From positions 167,721,084-167,785,083 of the forward strand of contig JAIOJX010000030.1 in NCBI GenBank assembly GCA_022376925.1: a DNA stretch of 64,000 nt, in the 5' to 3' direction. The first letter of the stretch is position 1; every line of letters begins with the position of its first letter. Positions 45,505 to 57,604 of this stretch are shown in pieces. The notes under the pieces are model-generated. The model was not told the origin of the DNA, ran no database searches, and worked only from the letters and a program-made list of their open reading frames with translations. A program made the position numbers and the translations under genes. This DNA comes from Tragulus kanchil. Its lineage: Eukaryota > Chordata > Mammalia > Artiodactyla > Tragulidae.

Positions 45505-45655
45505 TGATGGGTCCCTGCTGGTCCGCCCCTCACTAGACTGGAGGCTTGGGAGGGCAGGTCCCTCCTCGTTTCGGACTTCTCTGTGCGTTCCCACCCCGCG
45601 CCTGACGTCAGAGAGAAGGTATTCAGTAAATACTTATAGAATAAATGGGATCGCT
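45505..45655 (+). repeat. L2 LINE 3' end
   Basis: CCTCACTAGACTGGAGGCTT, GAGGGCAGGTCCCT and the end TTCAGTAAATACTTATAGAA AATAAATGGG-like block match the 3' end of ancient L2 in order (here with a space at the 20-base limit). It is non-coding. Confidence 0.75.
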
Positions 45656-45775
45656 CCTGGCCTTGGCAGGCAGATCGGAGTAAGCTGTCAGTGAATAAGG
45701 AAATAGAGGAGTACATGGGCTTTGTGGAATTGAATAAATTTCATTCTATAATCAGCGGTGGTTTCTTTGTTTTTT

Positions 45776-45952
45776 AATGAATTAATTTATTTGACCGTGC
45801 CGGGTCTTCCTTGTAGCATGTGGGATCTTTAGTCTCAGCTCACGGACTCTTAGACATGGCATGTAGAATCTTGGTCCCTGACCATAGACGGAACCTGGGC
45901 CCCCTGCATTGAGAGAGCAGAGTCTTAGCCACAGGACCACCGGGGAAGTCCC
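45776..45952 (-). repeat. CHR-2-type SINE, antisense (D15 copy A)
   Basis: AATTAATTTATTTGACC tail, then a body with GCATGTGGGATCTTTAGTCT, ending in ACCACCGGGGAAGTCCC. The body holds an extra insertion-like block (CTCAGCTCACGGACTCTTAG) not usual for short elements. Confidence 0.9.
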
Positions 45953-46437
45953 ACTTTGGGCTTCTTAAATGCAACAGCCCTGAGCCCTGCAGCCACGCAC
46001 ACACACAGGGCCCTTCCAGCTGAATCTGAGAAGCTGTCACGCTGCCCACGCCAGGCACTGAATCGGGGCGGAAGGAGCATGATCTGTGACCTTAGGAACG
46101 ACAGGATGTCCACTTGCAATTATAATGGCAGCTGTCGACGGGCGTGTGTAGGCCCGCTGCTGCTTGAAAAGCCCCGTGCTCTGGCACTTGCCTTTTTGGC
46201 ATCACCGGAGCCCCTGGCTGTGTCACTCAATCTTCTGCTGTTGGCAGGAAAGGGTTAGCATGGCAGAGCCTTGAAAAGAGGCAGGAAGGCAGCCAGGAGG
46301 CTTGAGCGAGCCAGAGTGAAACCCAGTCCTCTGCTCCTGCCGAGGGGGAGGCCCCGTGTTTGGTCTGGATCCTCACCTCCTCTGGTCAGTCCCTCCCCCG
46401 GCTGCCTAGACATCCGGGTGCTGGCACAGAGGACACT

Positions 46438-46651
46438 GTGCTATGCTGAGTCGCTCAGGCGTGTCCTGCTCTTGGTGACCCCATGGACTGTCGCCCGCCA
46501 GGCTCCTCTGTCCATGGAATTCTCTAGGCAAGAATACCGGCATGGATTGCCCATGTCCTCCTCCAGGGGATCTTTCCAATTCAGGGATGGAACCCAGGTC
46601 TCCTGCATCGCAGGCGGACTCTTTACCAGCTGAGTTACCAGGGAAGCCCTA
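46438..46651 (-). repeat. Bov-tA SINE, antisense (D15 copy A)
   Basis: A full antisense element. It runs from GCTATGCTGAGTCGCTCAGG through the CCAGGCTCCTCTGTCCATGG body motif to GTTACCAGGGAAGCCCT. It is well preserved, so relatively young. Confidence 0.94.
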
Positions 46652-46877
46652 CAGAGGGCATTAGGCGTCCTTGAAGGAAGGCAGGCTCCCGGCTACAGGA
46701 GTGAGGGTGGGGGACCTGGCTGCCCTGGAGCCTCCCTGCGAGGGAGACACTGCTCAGCTTGTTGGGTGGGGGGCAGTGAACTCTCCTCCCCAGTGAATAA
46801 GGAAATAGAGGAGTACATGGGCTTTGTGGAATTGAATAAATTTCATTCTATAATCAGCGGTGGTTTCTTTGTTTTTT

Positions 46878-47054
46878 AATGAATTAATTTATTTGACCGT
46901 GCCGGGTCTTCCTTGTAGCATGTGGGATCTTTAGTCTCAGCTCACGGACTCTTAGACATGGCATGTAGAATCTTGGTCCCTGACCATAGACGGAACCTGG
47001 GCCCCCTGCATTGAGAGAGCAGAGTCTTAGCCACAGGACCACCGGGGAAGTCCC
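46878..47054 (-). repeat. CHR-2-type SINE, antisense (D15 copy B)
   Basis: The copy of 45776-45952 at +1,102 bp. Confidence 0.9.
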
Positions 47055-47539
47055 ACTTTGGGCTTCTTAAATGCAACAGCCCTGAGCCCTGCAGCCACGC
47101 ACACACACAGGGCCCTTCCAGCTGAATCTGAGAAGCTGTCACGCTGCCCACGCCAGGCACTGAATCGGGGCGGAAGGAGCATGATCTGTGACCTTAGGAA
47201 CGACAGGATGTCCACTTGCAATTATAATGGCAGCTGTCGACGGGCGTGTGTAGGCCCGCTGCTGCTTGAAAAGCCCCGTGCTCTGGCACTTGCCTTTTTG
47301 GCATCACCGGAGCCCCTGGCTGTGTCACTCAATCTTCTGCTGTTGGCAGGAAAGGGTTAGCATGGCAGAGCCTTGAAAAGAGGCAGGAAGGCAGCCAGGA
47401 GGCTTGAGCGAGCCAGAGTGAAACCCAGTCCTCTGCTCCTGCCGAGGGGGAGGCCCCGTGTTTGGTCTGGATCCTCACCTCCTCTGGTCAGTCCCTCCCC
47501 CGGCTGCCTAGACATCCGGGTGCTGGCACAGAGGACACT

Positions 47540-47753
47540 GTGCTATGCTGAGTCGCTCAGGCGTGTCCTGCTCTTGGTGACCCCATGGACTGTCGCCCGC
47601 CAGGCTCCTCTGTCCATGGAATTCTCTAGGCAAGAATACCGGCATGGATTGCCCATGTCCTCCTCCAGGGGATCTTTCCAATTCAGGGATGGAACCCAGG
47701 TCTCCTGCATCGCAGGCGGACTCTTTACCAGCTGAGTTACCAGGGAAGCCCTA
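47540..47753 (-). repeat. Bov-tA SINE, antisense (D15 copy B)
   Basis: The copy of 46438-46651 at +1,102 bp. Confidence 0.94.
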
Positions 47754-47893
47754 CAGAGGGCATTAGGCGTCCTTGAAGGAAGGCAGGCTCCCGGCTACAG
47801 GAGTGAGGGTGCGCTTGGGACCTGGCTGCCCTGGAGCCTCTCCCTGTGCGAGGGAGACACTGCTCAGCTTGTTGGGTGGGGAGGCAGTGAACT

Positions 47894-48518
47894 TGAGGGG
47901 AGCAGCGGCTGTAGTGAGCCTGGGGTGGGCAGAAAGGGCCCCCTCCCAGTTTCCTGAGAGGCTTTCCTGGGTGATTGAGGTCAAGCTATCTCTCTACTGA
48001 GATGCCCCTGGGCAGAGATTGTGCCCCTATGGGTGAAAATCCGTTCTGCGTCCGCAGAGCACCTGCAGTGCTTGACTCCTCTGCCCTCGTGGCCTCTGTG
48101 TGTGCTTTTGAGCCTGGTGCAGACCTTAGTTTGGACTCCCCCAGGGGCGGACACTGCAGGCAGATGCAGGAGCAGTGGGTGTCTCTGGGAGGTGAACGCA
48201 GGTAGCGCTGCGGAGCGGGGAGGAAAAGGGAGTCAGGGAGGGAAGGGCACTCCTGCAAGAGCAGGATTCAGCCCCAGCTCCCAGGTCATGAGGGGTGCTC
48301 CTGGGGCTGGGAATGAACCGCCACATCCAGCCTGCCCTCTGCAGCCTCTAGCAGAGAATCCAGGGAAAGAAGCCTTGGATGGTACCGGCAAGCGCCAAAG
48401 GTATAGCAACAGCATATTAGCAATACCTGCTCCATTCTGCTGGGGGAGGGCTGAAGCCACCCTGGGGTCGACGGGCAGAGGAGTGGATAAAACCACAGTG
48501 GATCGGATCTCTCTGTAC
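47894..48518. other. Single-copy region, start of the longest open frame
   Basis: GC-richer DNA. The longest frame of the window (239 codons, plus strand 48021-48740) starts here, but its last 70 codons read through the SINE at 48519-48698. It has no domain I recognise, so I do not call a gene. Confidence 0.55.
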
Positions 48519-48698
48519 CTGACCTCAGCTGGTAAAGAATCTGCCTGCAATGTGGGAGGCCTGGGTTTGATCCCTGGGTGGGGAAGATCCCCTGGAGAGG
48601 GTCAGGGCTACCCACTCCAGTTTTCTTGCCTGGAGAATTCCAGGGCTCGTCCATGGGGTCACAAAGAGTTGGACACAACCAGTGACTTTCACTTTCCA
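48519..48698 (+). repeat. Bov-tA SINE, 5'-truncated
   Basis: A sense element whose head is recognisable from CTCAGCTGGTAAAGAATCTG. B-box GGGTTTGATCCC, body ACTCCAGTTTTCTTGCCTGG, then a shortened Bov-A end with GAGTTGGACACAACCAGTGA. Confidence 0.9.
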
Positions 48699-48714
48699 AG
48701 AAGGAACATGGCGT

Positions 48715-48975
48715 CAAGGTCATTCTGCTACGTGGAATAAGCCTGGACAGGACAAGGGCTGTGTGATTCCTCTTGTGTGAAGTACCTAAAAATCACAGAA
48801 ACAGAAGTAGAATGATGCTTGCTGGGAGCTGGGGGAAAGAGGAGGAAATCGGGGTTCATGGGTTCAGAGTTCCCATTTGGGAAGATACAGAAGTTCTGCA
48901 AGTGGGTCACGGTAAATAGACAGAACCGTGCATTTAGAAATGGTTAAAATGGTACATTTTATGTTACACATATGT
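48715..48975 (+). repeat. Old L1 LINE 3' end (L1M type), sense
   Basis: GTGTGATTCCTCTTGTGTGA, ACAGAAGTAGAATGATGCTT, GCTGGGAGCTGGGGGAAAGA and AAATGGTTAAAATGGTACAT TTTATGTTAC-like end blocks follow the order of old L1 3' ends (space added at the 20-base limit). It is non-coding. Confidence 0.85.
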
Positions 48976-49640
48976 TGCTAGTATTACCAAGGAGGAAAAC
49001 CAAGGCCCAACATCCGGATAACATCCCCAAGGCCGCTCAGGGGCTGACTGTCCCCGGTGGGGCCAGTAAAGAGCCCTGGGGTGTCTGCTGCCACCGCCGG
49101 CGCAGCGCCAGGAGCCCTCACTCAGCCTGTGGCCTCCGGCCCGCGGCGAGCTCCTCCGGGGGACAGAGCAGGTCGTCCTGCTGTGACGGCTCCGATCCCT
49201 TTGAGACGAGGCTGTCCGCTGGGGCACGGCTCACCTCACTCTGTTCCCCGTGCTTCTGTTTTCTCTTGAGGAAAGTGAGACGCACACACACTGAGGGTCT
49301 AGCATGTGCCGGAGCTGCCAGGTGCTGAGCGAAGCACACCCAAACCTCAGTCCCTTGGTTTATATCTTGGGCTGGGGAGCACCTGTACGCAGGGACTCCA
49401 TGACATTTCGGTAGAAACCTGAAGAATGGGTTTACGAGGCTGCGAGGGGGAGGGGGCCGACCTGGGAATGGTGGAGGGGTGAGCCACCCTGACAGGGGAC
49501 AGCCGGGGACATGGGGGTGGCCTTGAGGAGCTGAGGGGTCAAGGTCATAGAGGAGAATGACACGATCACCTTGGCTGTCATAAAGTCTTGCTGCAGGGTG
49601 GAGCGGGTGAGACTGGGTGATGGTTAGGGAAAGGCGGCCA
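48976..49640. other. Single-copy region with a CpG-rich block
   Basis: CpG density rises at about 49075-49230 (CCGCCGGCGCAGCGCC and CCCGCGGCGAGC). A MIR/L2-like GTCTAGCATGTGCCGG block near 49298 is too short to assign. The 213-codon minus frame 49118-49759 runs into the SINE at 49641 and is not credible. Confidence 0.45.
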
Positions 49641-49783
49641 GGGACTTCGCTGGTGGTCCAGTGATCAAGACTCCATGCCCGCAATGCAGGGGGCCCAGGT
49701 TCGATCCCTGGTGAGGGAACTAGAGCCCACATGCCACACCTAAGACCCCGCCAAGTCAAATAAATGAATTTAAAAAAAAAAAA
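49641..49783 (+). repeat. CHR-2-type SINE, sense
   Basis: GGGACTTCGCTGGTGGTCCA head, B-box GGTTCGATCCC at about 49698-49708, a short body with AACTAGAGCCCACATGCC, AAATAAATGAATTT and a poly-A tail of about 12. It is present once. Confidence 0.94.
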
Positions 49784-50959
49784 GGAGAGACAGCCAATGG
49801 ACAGCGTGCGATAGGGGGCGGGGCGGGGGGCAAGCCCCTGAGCAGGGACTGTGTTACTGGTGTCACGTGAGGGTCAGACGATAGAAACCTTTAAACATCT
49901 TTGTATGAGGAGAACATCTGGATGTCGTGACCTCTATTTAAATAGAATTGGCAATATATTTAATGAGCAGTAATGAGGCCAGATTTATATAAAACACAGA
50001 AGCCACAAGCTGGAGACCTCATTTTGGGCGGTTTGGAGGACAGCAGAGGTTGAATGGCTGTCCCTGCGCCTCCTCTGGTCCCTGGGGCCCTCTCTCCCAG
50101 AGGCCCTTGCCATCTTTCCATATTCATATATGCTCCCCCTCGTAAAGTGGCAGAGGGTGGCATGCTGCCTTTCTGGCACCTTCCGTATGCAGCCCACGCT
50201 GCTCGATGCTCAGTGAGATGGAGCAGGACACACCCCAAGGGGGCTGGGGGGCTGGTTGGCATCGTTAGGGAGGGGCAGCTGAAGAGTTAAACGTGTGTCT
50301 TTCATAGCTGATCACGGCAGCCAGAAGTAGGACATGACTAATTGTTTAATGATAAATTGGGACAGAAAACAAGAGACTGTAGGAAATGAGAGAGAGGGAG
50401 AGCCCCCTAGGGTTTTCGGAGATAGATCTGAATGCTAGAAGAATGCGGGGCTTGGGATGAGAGTGAGGGCAGGTGCAGGGGACAGGGTGGGTGTCCTGGC
50501 TGGGTTGTGGCGTGAGTGCCCAGGAGCCCGCACGGAAGACCAGTTGCCGCAGGTGAGAGGCGGCCGTGGGCTGCCCCAGGGCTAGGAAGATGGCGGGATC
50601 CCAAACTGTGTGCTTGGGCAAGGGGCTTGCGCACACTGGAAAGCCAGGGGCTGTGTGGAGCTGGTGGATAGCAGGTTCAGAGTGATATGTTCGGATGCCT
50701 TCACGGCCCCGGTGGGTGGAAGGACTTAAGAGTGAGAGGGGCTGGAACGGAGAAACCATCCAGGGGCTGATGAAGAATTTGAGGGAGAATCAAGAACTCA
50801 GGAGGAGCCTGAGCAGAGGTGCCCATCACTCTGAAGCAGCCATGTCAGGACAGGGGACGGGGTGGGGGTGGGGGAAGATGGAAAGAGCCTACACTTTTTA
50901 TCTCAGGACCTGCATCCCCGAACAGCCAAGGCCAGACGATTGGGCAGCTTGTCCACCAT
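49784..50959. other. Single-copy region, nothing recognised
   Basis: Starts with a G-rich run (49814-49832), then AT-rich and later GC-richer DNA. No SINE, LINE or duplication is visible. Frames up to 137 codons have no domain I recognise. Confidence 0.5.
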
Positions 50960-53172
50960 GCCTCAGGGTCCCATCGAGCTGCACCAGGCAGTCTCAGGGC
51001 TCCCCCAGTTTGATGATTCCGAAACTCTCCGCCAGGGAGGAGTGGTAGAGGTGACGGCAGGGGAGAAGCCTGGGTCGGGCAAGCGGTGACACCCCCAGAA
51101 GTGGGTGGGAGGAACCCATTTGGGGAGCAAGATGAGTTATTTCAGACATCCTGAGTGTGACGTTACGGGTGGGTGCTGCATCCAAGGGGAGCCGTCTGTC
51201 AGATGCAGCAGGAAACGAATGAAGGAGACAGAAACCACTGCGGGCTGTGTCTCTCGGAAGTCCATGGGATTTTTTGCAGGCTGTGTAGGATAGCAGAGCT
51301 GGGTATCAGGGGCCCAGGAAGAGACAGACGGCCCACTCGGGTTGGGTTATTTAAGGATTAATCAAGGGATGGTGTGCAGGGCCACAGAGATGGTGTAGAC
51401 CCAGGACTAGAGCTGGGAGCTGCTTCCAAAGCCTGAGACAGAGAGTGACTGGGTGAGAACCGCCAGAGGCTGAGCCCAGGGCACCAGTAGCTTGCCCGCC
51501 CTCATCTCCCCATCAGAAGGGAAGGAAGCCAAAGATCGAGTCCCCACCATGTGTCAGCCTTCCGGACCGCATGGCTGTGAGGAGAGGGGATCCAGGATCG
51601 GAGACTGGTGGGGGAGAAGACATGGCATGCCCACAGCCAAGGGTTAGGGAGACAGGAAATGATGCAGGCTAATAGAGATGGTAAGAGCTGGAGTTGGGGT
51701 TGGGGGTTGCTGGGCAGCCTGAGCAAGATGATGGTTGTTGGCTAGGAGCTGAGCTGTGCACGCCATGAGAGAGGAGAGGAGCGAAAGATAACGGGAGAAC
51801 AACCAAACTGGGAAAGGGTGGGTTGGAGTTTGGTAACTCAGGCACAGGGAAACGTGCCTGGTCATTCCTCCCTCCAGAAAAAGCATCATTAAAGGGAAAG
51901 GAGGACATTGATGAGTAAACCCACAAAGACTAATCGTGATGAACAATGCAAAGGGAGCACCCAGCACCAGTATCCTACGTGATGCTTTTATGAAACAGGC
52001 AGACACCAGAATTTCCAAATTCTCGTAATTTCTGTGACCCACCTTGTGCGGTTTTTATGGAACAGCCTCAGGGTCCCATCGAGCTGCACCAGGCAGTCTC
52101 AGGGCTCCCCCAGTTTGATGATTCCGAAACTCTCCGCCAGGGAGGAGTGGTAGAGGTGACGGCAGGGGAGAAGCCTGGGTCGGGCAAGCGGTGACACCCC
52201 CAGAAGTGGGTGGGAGGAACCCATTTGGGGAGCAAGATGAGTTATTTCAGACATCCTGAGTGTGACGTTACGGGTGGGTGCTGCATCCAAGGGGAGCCGT
52301 CTGTCAGATGCAGCAGGAAACGAATGAAGGAGACAGAAACCACTGCGGGCTGTGTCTCTCGGAAGTCCATGGGATTTTTTGCAGGCTGTGTAGGATAGCA
52401 GAGCTGGGTATCAGGGGCCCAGGAAGAGACAGACGGCCCACTCGGGTTGGGTTATTTAAGGATTAATCAAGGGATGGTGTGCAGGGCCACAGAGATGGTG
52501 TAGACCCAGGACTAGAGCTGGGAGCTGCTTCCAAAGCCTGAGACAGAGAGTGACTGGGTGAGAACCGCCAGAGGCTGAGCCCAGGGCACCAGTAGCTTGC
52601 CCGCCCTCATCTCCCCATCAGAAGGGAAGGAAGCCAAAGATCGAGTCCCCACCATGTGTCAGCCTTCCGGACCGCATGGCTGTGAGGAGAGGGGATCCAG
52701 GATCGGAGACTGGTGGGGGAGAAGACATGGCATGCCCACAGCCAAGGGTTAGGGAGACAGGAAATGATGCAGGCTAATAGAGATGGTAAGAGCTGGAGTT
52801 GGGGTTGGGGGTTGCTGGGCAGCCTGAGCAAGATGATGGTTGTTGGCTAGGAGCTGAGCTGTGCACGCCATGAGAGAGGAGAGGAGCGAAAGATAACGGG
52901 AGAACAACCAAACTGGGAAAGGGTGGGTTGGAGTTTGGTAACTCAGGCACAGGGAAACGTGCCTGGTCATTCCTCCCTCCAGAAAAAGCATCATTAAAGG
53001 GAAAGGAGGACATTGATGAGTAAACCCACAAAGACTAATCGTGATGAACAATGCAAAGGGAGCACCCAGCACCAGTATCCTACGTGATGCTTTTATGAAA
53101 CAGGCAGACACCAGAATTTCCAAACTCTGCTGGCTCGTAATTTCTTTGCGGAAGTGTGACCCACCTTGTGCG
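50960..53172. repeat. Local duplication D16, step 1,105 bp
   Basis: Copy A is 50960-52050 and copy B is 52065-53172, with a 14-bp linker. The interior step is exactly 1,105. The last about 50 bp of copy A lacks two short blocks present in copy B (around CTGCTGGCTCG and TTTGCGGAAG). No SINE lies in the unit. Confidence 0.97.
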
Positions 53173-53489
53173 TGAGAATAATATTTTTGAACCATCAGCC
53201 TGATAGGAAGCCACCTGTCTCCCACTTCTGACTCCGTCAGACTCTGCCCTTGGGCTGGGCTCTTCCCGGGCTCACCCAGGGACCTTGTTAAGTGCGCATT
53301 CCAACTCAGCCGGCCAGGGGTGAACCCGAGGATTGGTACGTCCACCAGCTCCTCAATGAGGTGCTGAGGGTCTCAGGAGCCTGAGGTCCTGGGAGGCCTT
53401 TTCCATGATTAGTTGGGGGGGGGTGCAGGTGGAGCAGCAGCAGGTGCAAATTCATCACAGGTGTGAGAACCAAATGGTAAATGTTCATA
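53173..53489. other. Single-copy spacer, nothing recognised
   Basis: About 320 bp between D16 and D17 with a short G run near 53416-53425. No gene or repeat family is visible. Confidence 0.5.
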
Positions 53490-55785
53490 CTGAAAAAAAA
53501 AATGCATCTCAAAGGAGCTCGCTCGCCTGGACTCCCAAAGCATCGCCCTGTGCTGCCTTTCTGAACCCTGAAAGCCCTCGTCTCCAGCCAGTATACTCCG
53601 CTGGTACACAAGGCTTAAAAGCAGGTGTTACTGCGGGCGAGAATGTCTCCTGCACGGTGTAAATTACACATTAATTGCAGTGGCAACTTGATTAGACTGG
53701 CCAGAGTGGTTTGCTGATTTCCTTCTCCTTGAGATGGTTCTCTAGTCCACATGCTGGATGACTTTTCACCACCCCTTTCTCCCTGGTCCCCTGCACACAC
53801 TATAGAAGTGGTTTTCTTCAACTTCTTGAGATGATTTGCATCCATGGATGGAGGCAGATAGTTCATGAGCTCCTGTAAACACCTTCTCATCACCGCTGTC
53901 TGCAAGGCTGCCTTCTGACGGTAGCAGTGAATTTCAGAAAAGGCAGCTCCGCAGCATTCATTTCACTCATTAACTGAAGAGGGCTGTTATAAGTCTACTG
54001 GATTTGAAAAGCACAGGGCATTTGAGGATGGAGATTACTTAGACTCTCGTTTCCCCTCCTCCTTGGCTTAGAATAAGCCCATCCGAGGACACCCGGTGGC
54101 CTTCTGGCCTCTCAGCTCCCTGGGGTTATAAGCTGGGACACACGTTTCCCTGGCTCTCTGTTATTATATAGGTGTAAAGTTGGGTGTTGAGCTCACAGCT
54201 AGGTGTGTACTTATTGTCATGAGACTATTTTGAAACTTAAGACCAGTGAGATAGAAAAACCCACTCAAATTTCTCCCACAAGCGTGACTCCTGCCCTTCA
54301 CCCCATTCCACTGCCTCTTGAGGTTTCTTCTTTTTTTTTTAATTTTTATTTTACTTTTTACAGAGTTTTGTTGTTTACAGATATGTATGATCCCAATTAG
54401 TCATATGTATATAAGTACAAGTTTCTTCTTAAGAAGCAGATGGCCCCATTTGCCAGCAATTGGGGTCTGGATAGACCTGGGTCCAGTCATCATTTTCTTT
54501 GCTCTTTCCTGATGTCTTCATACCCACTCAAACTCACCCAGCAAAGCAGGCTCACCCATCATCTCTGGTTCAGACTAGATTATAATGAATGAAGGAATTC
54601 ATTCATTCCAAGCAGAATTGTCCCTCACTCAGGCAGTAGCGAACGAAACTGAAAAAATGCATCTCAAAGGAGCTCGCGCTGACTCCCAAAGCATCGCCTG
54701 TGCTGCCTTTCGGAACCCTGAAAGCCCGCGGCTCCGGCCAGTATACTCCGCTGGTACACAAGGCTTAAAAGCAGGTGTTACTGCGGGCGAGAATGTCTCC
54801 TGCACGGTGTAAATTACACATTAATTGCAGTGGCAACTTGATTAGACTGGCCAGAGTGGTTTGCTGATTTCCTTCTCCTTGAGATGGTTCTCTAGTCCAC
54901 ATGCTGGATGACTTTTCACCACCCCTTTCTCCCTGGTCCCCTGCACACACTATAGAAGTGGTTTTCTTCAACTTCTTGAGATGATTTGCATCCATGGATG
55001 GAGGCAGATAGTTCATGAGCTCCTGTAAACACCTTCTCATCACCGCTGTCTGCAAGGCTGCCTTCTGACGGTAGCAGTGAATTTCAGAAAAGGCAGCTCC
55101 GCAGCATTCATTTCACTCATTAACTGAAGAGGGCTGTTATAAGTCTACTGGATTTGAAAAGCACAGGGCATTTGAGGATGGAGATTACTTAGACTCTCGT
55201 TTCCCCTCCTCCTTGGCTTAGAATAAGCCCATCCGAGGACACCCGGTGGCCTTCTGGCCTCTCAGCTCCCTGGGGTTATAAGCTGGGACACACGTTTCCC
55301 TGGCTCTCTGTTATTATATAGGTGTAAAGTTGGGTGTTGAGCTCACAGCTAGGTGTGTACTTATTGTCATGAGACTATTTTGAAACTTAAGACCAGTGAG
55401 ATAGAAAAACCCACTCAAATTTCTCCCACAAGCGTGACTCCTGCCCTTCACCCCATTCCACTGCCTCTTGAGGTTTCTTCTTTTTTTTTTAATTTTTATT
55501 TTACTTTTTACAGAGTTTTGTTGTTTACAGATATGTATGATCCCAATTAGTCATATGTATATAAGTACAAGTTTCTTCTTAAGAAGCAGATGGCCCCATT
55601 TGCCAGCAATTGGGGTCTGGATAGACCTGGGTCCAGTCATCATTTTCTTTGCTCTTTCCTGATGTCTTCATACCCACTCAAACTCACCCAGCAAAGCAGG
55701 CTCACCCATCATCTCTGGTTCAGACTAGATTATAATGAATGAAGGAATTCATTCATTCCAAGCAGAATTGTCCCCTCACTGCAGG
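53490..55785. repeat. Local duplication D17, step 1,150-1,155 bp
   Basis: Copy A is 53490 to about 54632 and copy B is 54648-55785. The first 100 bp of copy B is unusually noisy. It has lost five bases and carries four changes to G within 25 bp (54712, 54728, 54731, 54736). After that the copies look identical. The interior includes AT-rich, motif-rich DNA (TTACACATTAATTGCAG) resembling conserved non-coding sequence. Confidence 0.97.
54331..54430 (-). repeat. Possible decayed L1 3' region, antisense (copy at 55481-55580)
   Basis: A T-rich block followed by TTGTTTACAGATATGTATGA and a CATATGTATATAAGTACAAG stretch resembles decayed antisense L1 3' sequence. Weak. Confidence 0.35.
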
Positions 55786-55799
55786 AGTATTTCAGTAGC

Positions 55800-55880
55800 A
55801 GGGGTCATTCATGAGCACTTCCCGTATGCCAGGGGCTGGACCAAGGCATTCCATGCAGCGGCTCGTTACCAGACATCTCT
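55800..55880. repeat. Possible L2/MIR-type fragment
   Basis: TGAGCACTTCCCGTATGCCA followed by GGGGCTGGACCAAG resembles the TGAGCACCTACTATGTGCCA block of L2/MIR. It is too short for certainty. Confidence 0.4.
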
Positions 55881-56529
55881 GTGGGGTGGCGTGAGTCGCT
55901 GTCCCTGCTCCACAGGAAGGAGACCAGGACACAACACGATCAATACCTTTGATCGGGGCACTCAGTTGGGAATAACGGTATTAGGCCTGCCCAGCACCAG
56001 AACCCAATTCCTAACTCTGCTGTCTAGTGTTAAAGACAGCTTTGAGGGGCTTCTACCCTTATCACATAGGCTCGGGGGAAATTCAGGGGGTGCTCTTAGA
56101 AGTTCAGGGAACCCCAACGTGAACATCCCCTCGATTAGAACATGGCACACCAACAGAGTCTGCCAGGTGCTGGCCTAGAGCTGGACAGTGAGCACGCTCC
56201 CCTGGGGGCTTCACAAGCACCTGCTTCCAGGGCTTTTGTCTCTAGGGGTCCGTGCTCACGGCTCACCACACAACAGGCCAGAAAAGTGAGAGGTGAGTAC
56301 CTGGGGCAAGAAAGAGCAACTGTATTTGAAAAACCCCCAGACCGAGAAAGTGACAGACTTGTGTCCCAAAAACACCATTTTCAGGCTTCTTTTATAGTGA
56401 AAGTGGGGAGAGACGTGGCTGCAGACTTCCTAATGCTGCAATCCTTTGTTCTTGCAGCTGACAGCATAGGGTCAGTCACAACCTTCTTATAAACCTCCAA
56501 CAAGACAAATGTCATTCTCCCTTCTACAG
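55881..56529. other. Single-copy region, nothing recognised
   Basis: About 650 bp of ordinary DNA. Overlapping plus-strand frames (55735-56178, 56142-56492) have no recognisable domain. Confidence 0.5.
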
Positions 56530-56704
56530 CTTTTTAAAAAAAAAATTATAATTTTTTAAAACATTTATTTGGCTGCACAGGGTCTTAGCTGAGGCGTGCA
56601 AGTTTAGTCAGCTTGTGGGATCTTAGTTCCCTGCCCAGGGGTCAAACCTGCGTCCCCTGGATTGGAAGGCAGATTCTTAACCACTGGACCACCAGGGAAG
56701 TCCC
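56530..56704 (-). repeat. CHR-2-type SINE, antisense
   Basis: An A/T-rich tail block, the GGCTGCACAGGGTCTTAGCT body, the reversed B-box GGGGTCAAACC near 56639, and the reversed head GGACCACCAGGGAAGTCCCC. Confidence 0.93.
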
Positions 56705-57604
56705 CTTCTGCAGCTTTTTATCTCTGTGGGAAATGGACTCCTTAGGGTCAGAGCCTTGAGAACAGGCTGCCCTGTGCATTTCCAGCTGCCAGCAACATTT
56801 TCTCACAAGCGGTGCAAAGTCAGCTTGACTCAGCACAGGCTGGCGAGAGAGCACAAAGGCTGAGGCTAAAGGAGGAGACTCGGTATGGAGGCAGGTTTGC
56901 TCCTCTCTGTTCCTTAGCCACCTTCCTATGATGGAAAAGCCCCATTCCAGCCCAAGGCCCCTGCACACTTTCGCAGAGACCCTGAGGGACTGATTCTTGG
57001 TCAGCCATCTTTCCCAGTGCCCTCGGCAGCAGGGCTTCTGTCAGATTCTGGGAGGGGCTGGATCTGATGCATTTGTTTTTGTCTGAGTGAGCTGGGCACC
57101 TAATATGGCAGAAACTGTCAGAGTGTGCCTCAGGGATCTCAGAAAGCTGAGTTAGGAAGGTCAGGGGAGCACATTTAGTCAGCCAGAGCTACACATGGGG
57201 TGAAGTGGAAAGGCCAGAGGGATAAAGGAGACACAACTCCTGTGTCTGGGGCCCATGATGACTCGTATCAGTCCATAACGCATGCCCTCCTGTGACTTCA
57301 TCACATGCGATGGAGGGCCAAGGAACGAAGGGGACAGAGCTGGCCAGCAGGCAACCTGGGAAGGCCTCAAGGAGGAGGTGGCATTGGAGGCGAGATTGGA
57401 ATGAGGCAGCACTCAGGCAGGCAAAGCCTCCATGGGCTGCAGAGCTGCTGATGGAAACGTGTGTGTGTGTGTGTCTGTGGACATCCAGCTGTGTGGCCAT
57501 GTGGCCTTGGAGAGAACAGGACACATAAATCCTGTAACTTTAGAGCCTTAAACCACTGCACACTTTGTAGGCATCCTCAATTGAGTTTCTCTCCTCCTCC
57601 TCAG
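56705..57604. other. Single-copy, SINE-free region
   Basis: Unrecognised DNA with one short (TG)n run at about 57460-57475. No gene is supported. Confidence 0.5.

Larger units (their letters stand above)
45689..47893. repeat. Local duplication D15, step 1,102 bp
   Basis: Copy A is 45689-46782 and copy B is 46791-47893, with an 8-bp linker. The interior step is exactly 1,102. The last about 90 bp of copy A has several small losses relative to copy B (GGGTGGGGGACC versus GGGTGCGCTTGGGACC; CCTCCCTGCG versus CCTCTCCCTGTGCG). Two antisense SINEs lie inside. Confidence 0.97.

Noticed and set aside
48021..48740. Longest open frame (239 codons, plus strand)
   Set aside because: Its end reads through the Bov-tA SINE at 48519-48698, it has no recognisable domain, and no splice or promoter context supports it.
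49118..49759. 213-codon minus-strand open frame
   Set aside because: The start lies in a CHR-2 SINE and the rest is CpG-rich DNA with no recognisable protein motif.
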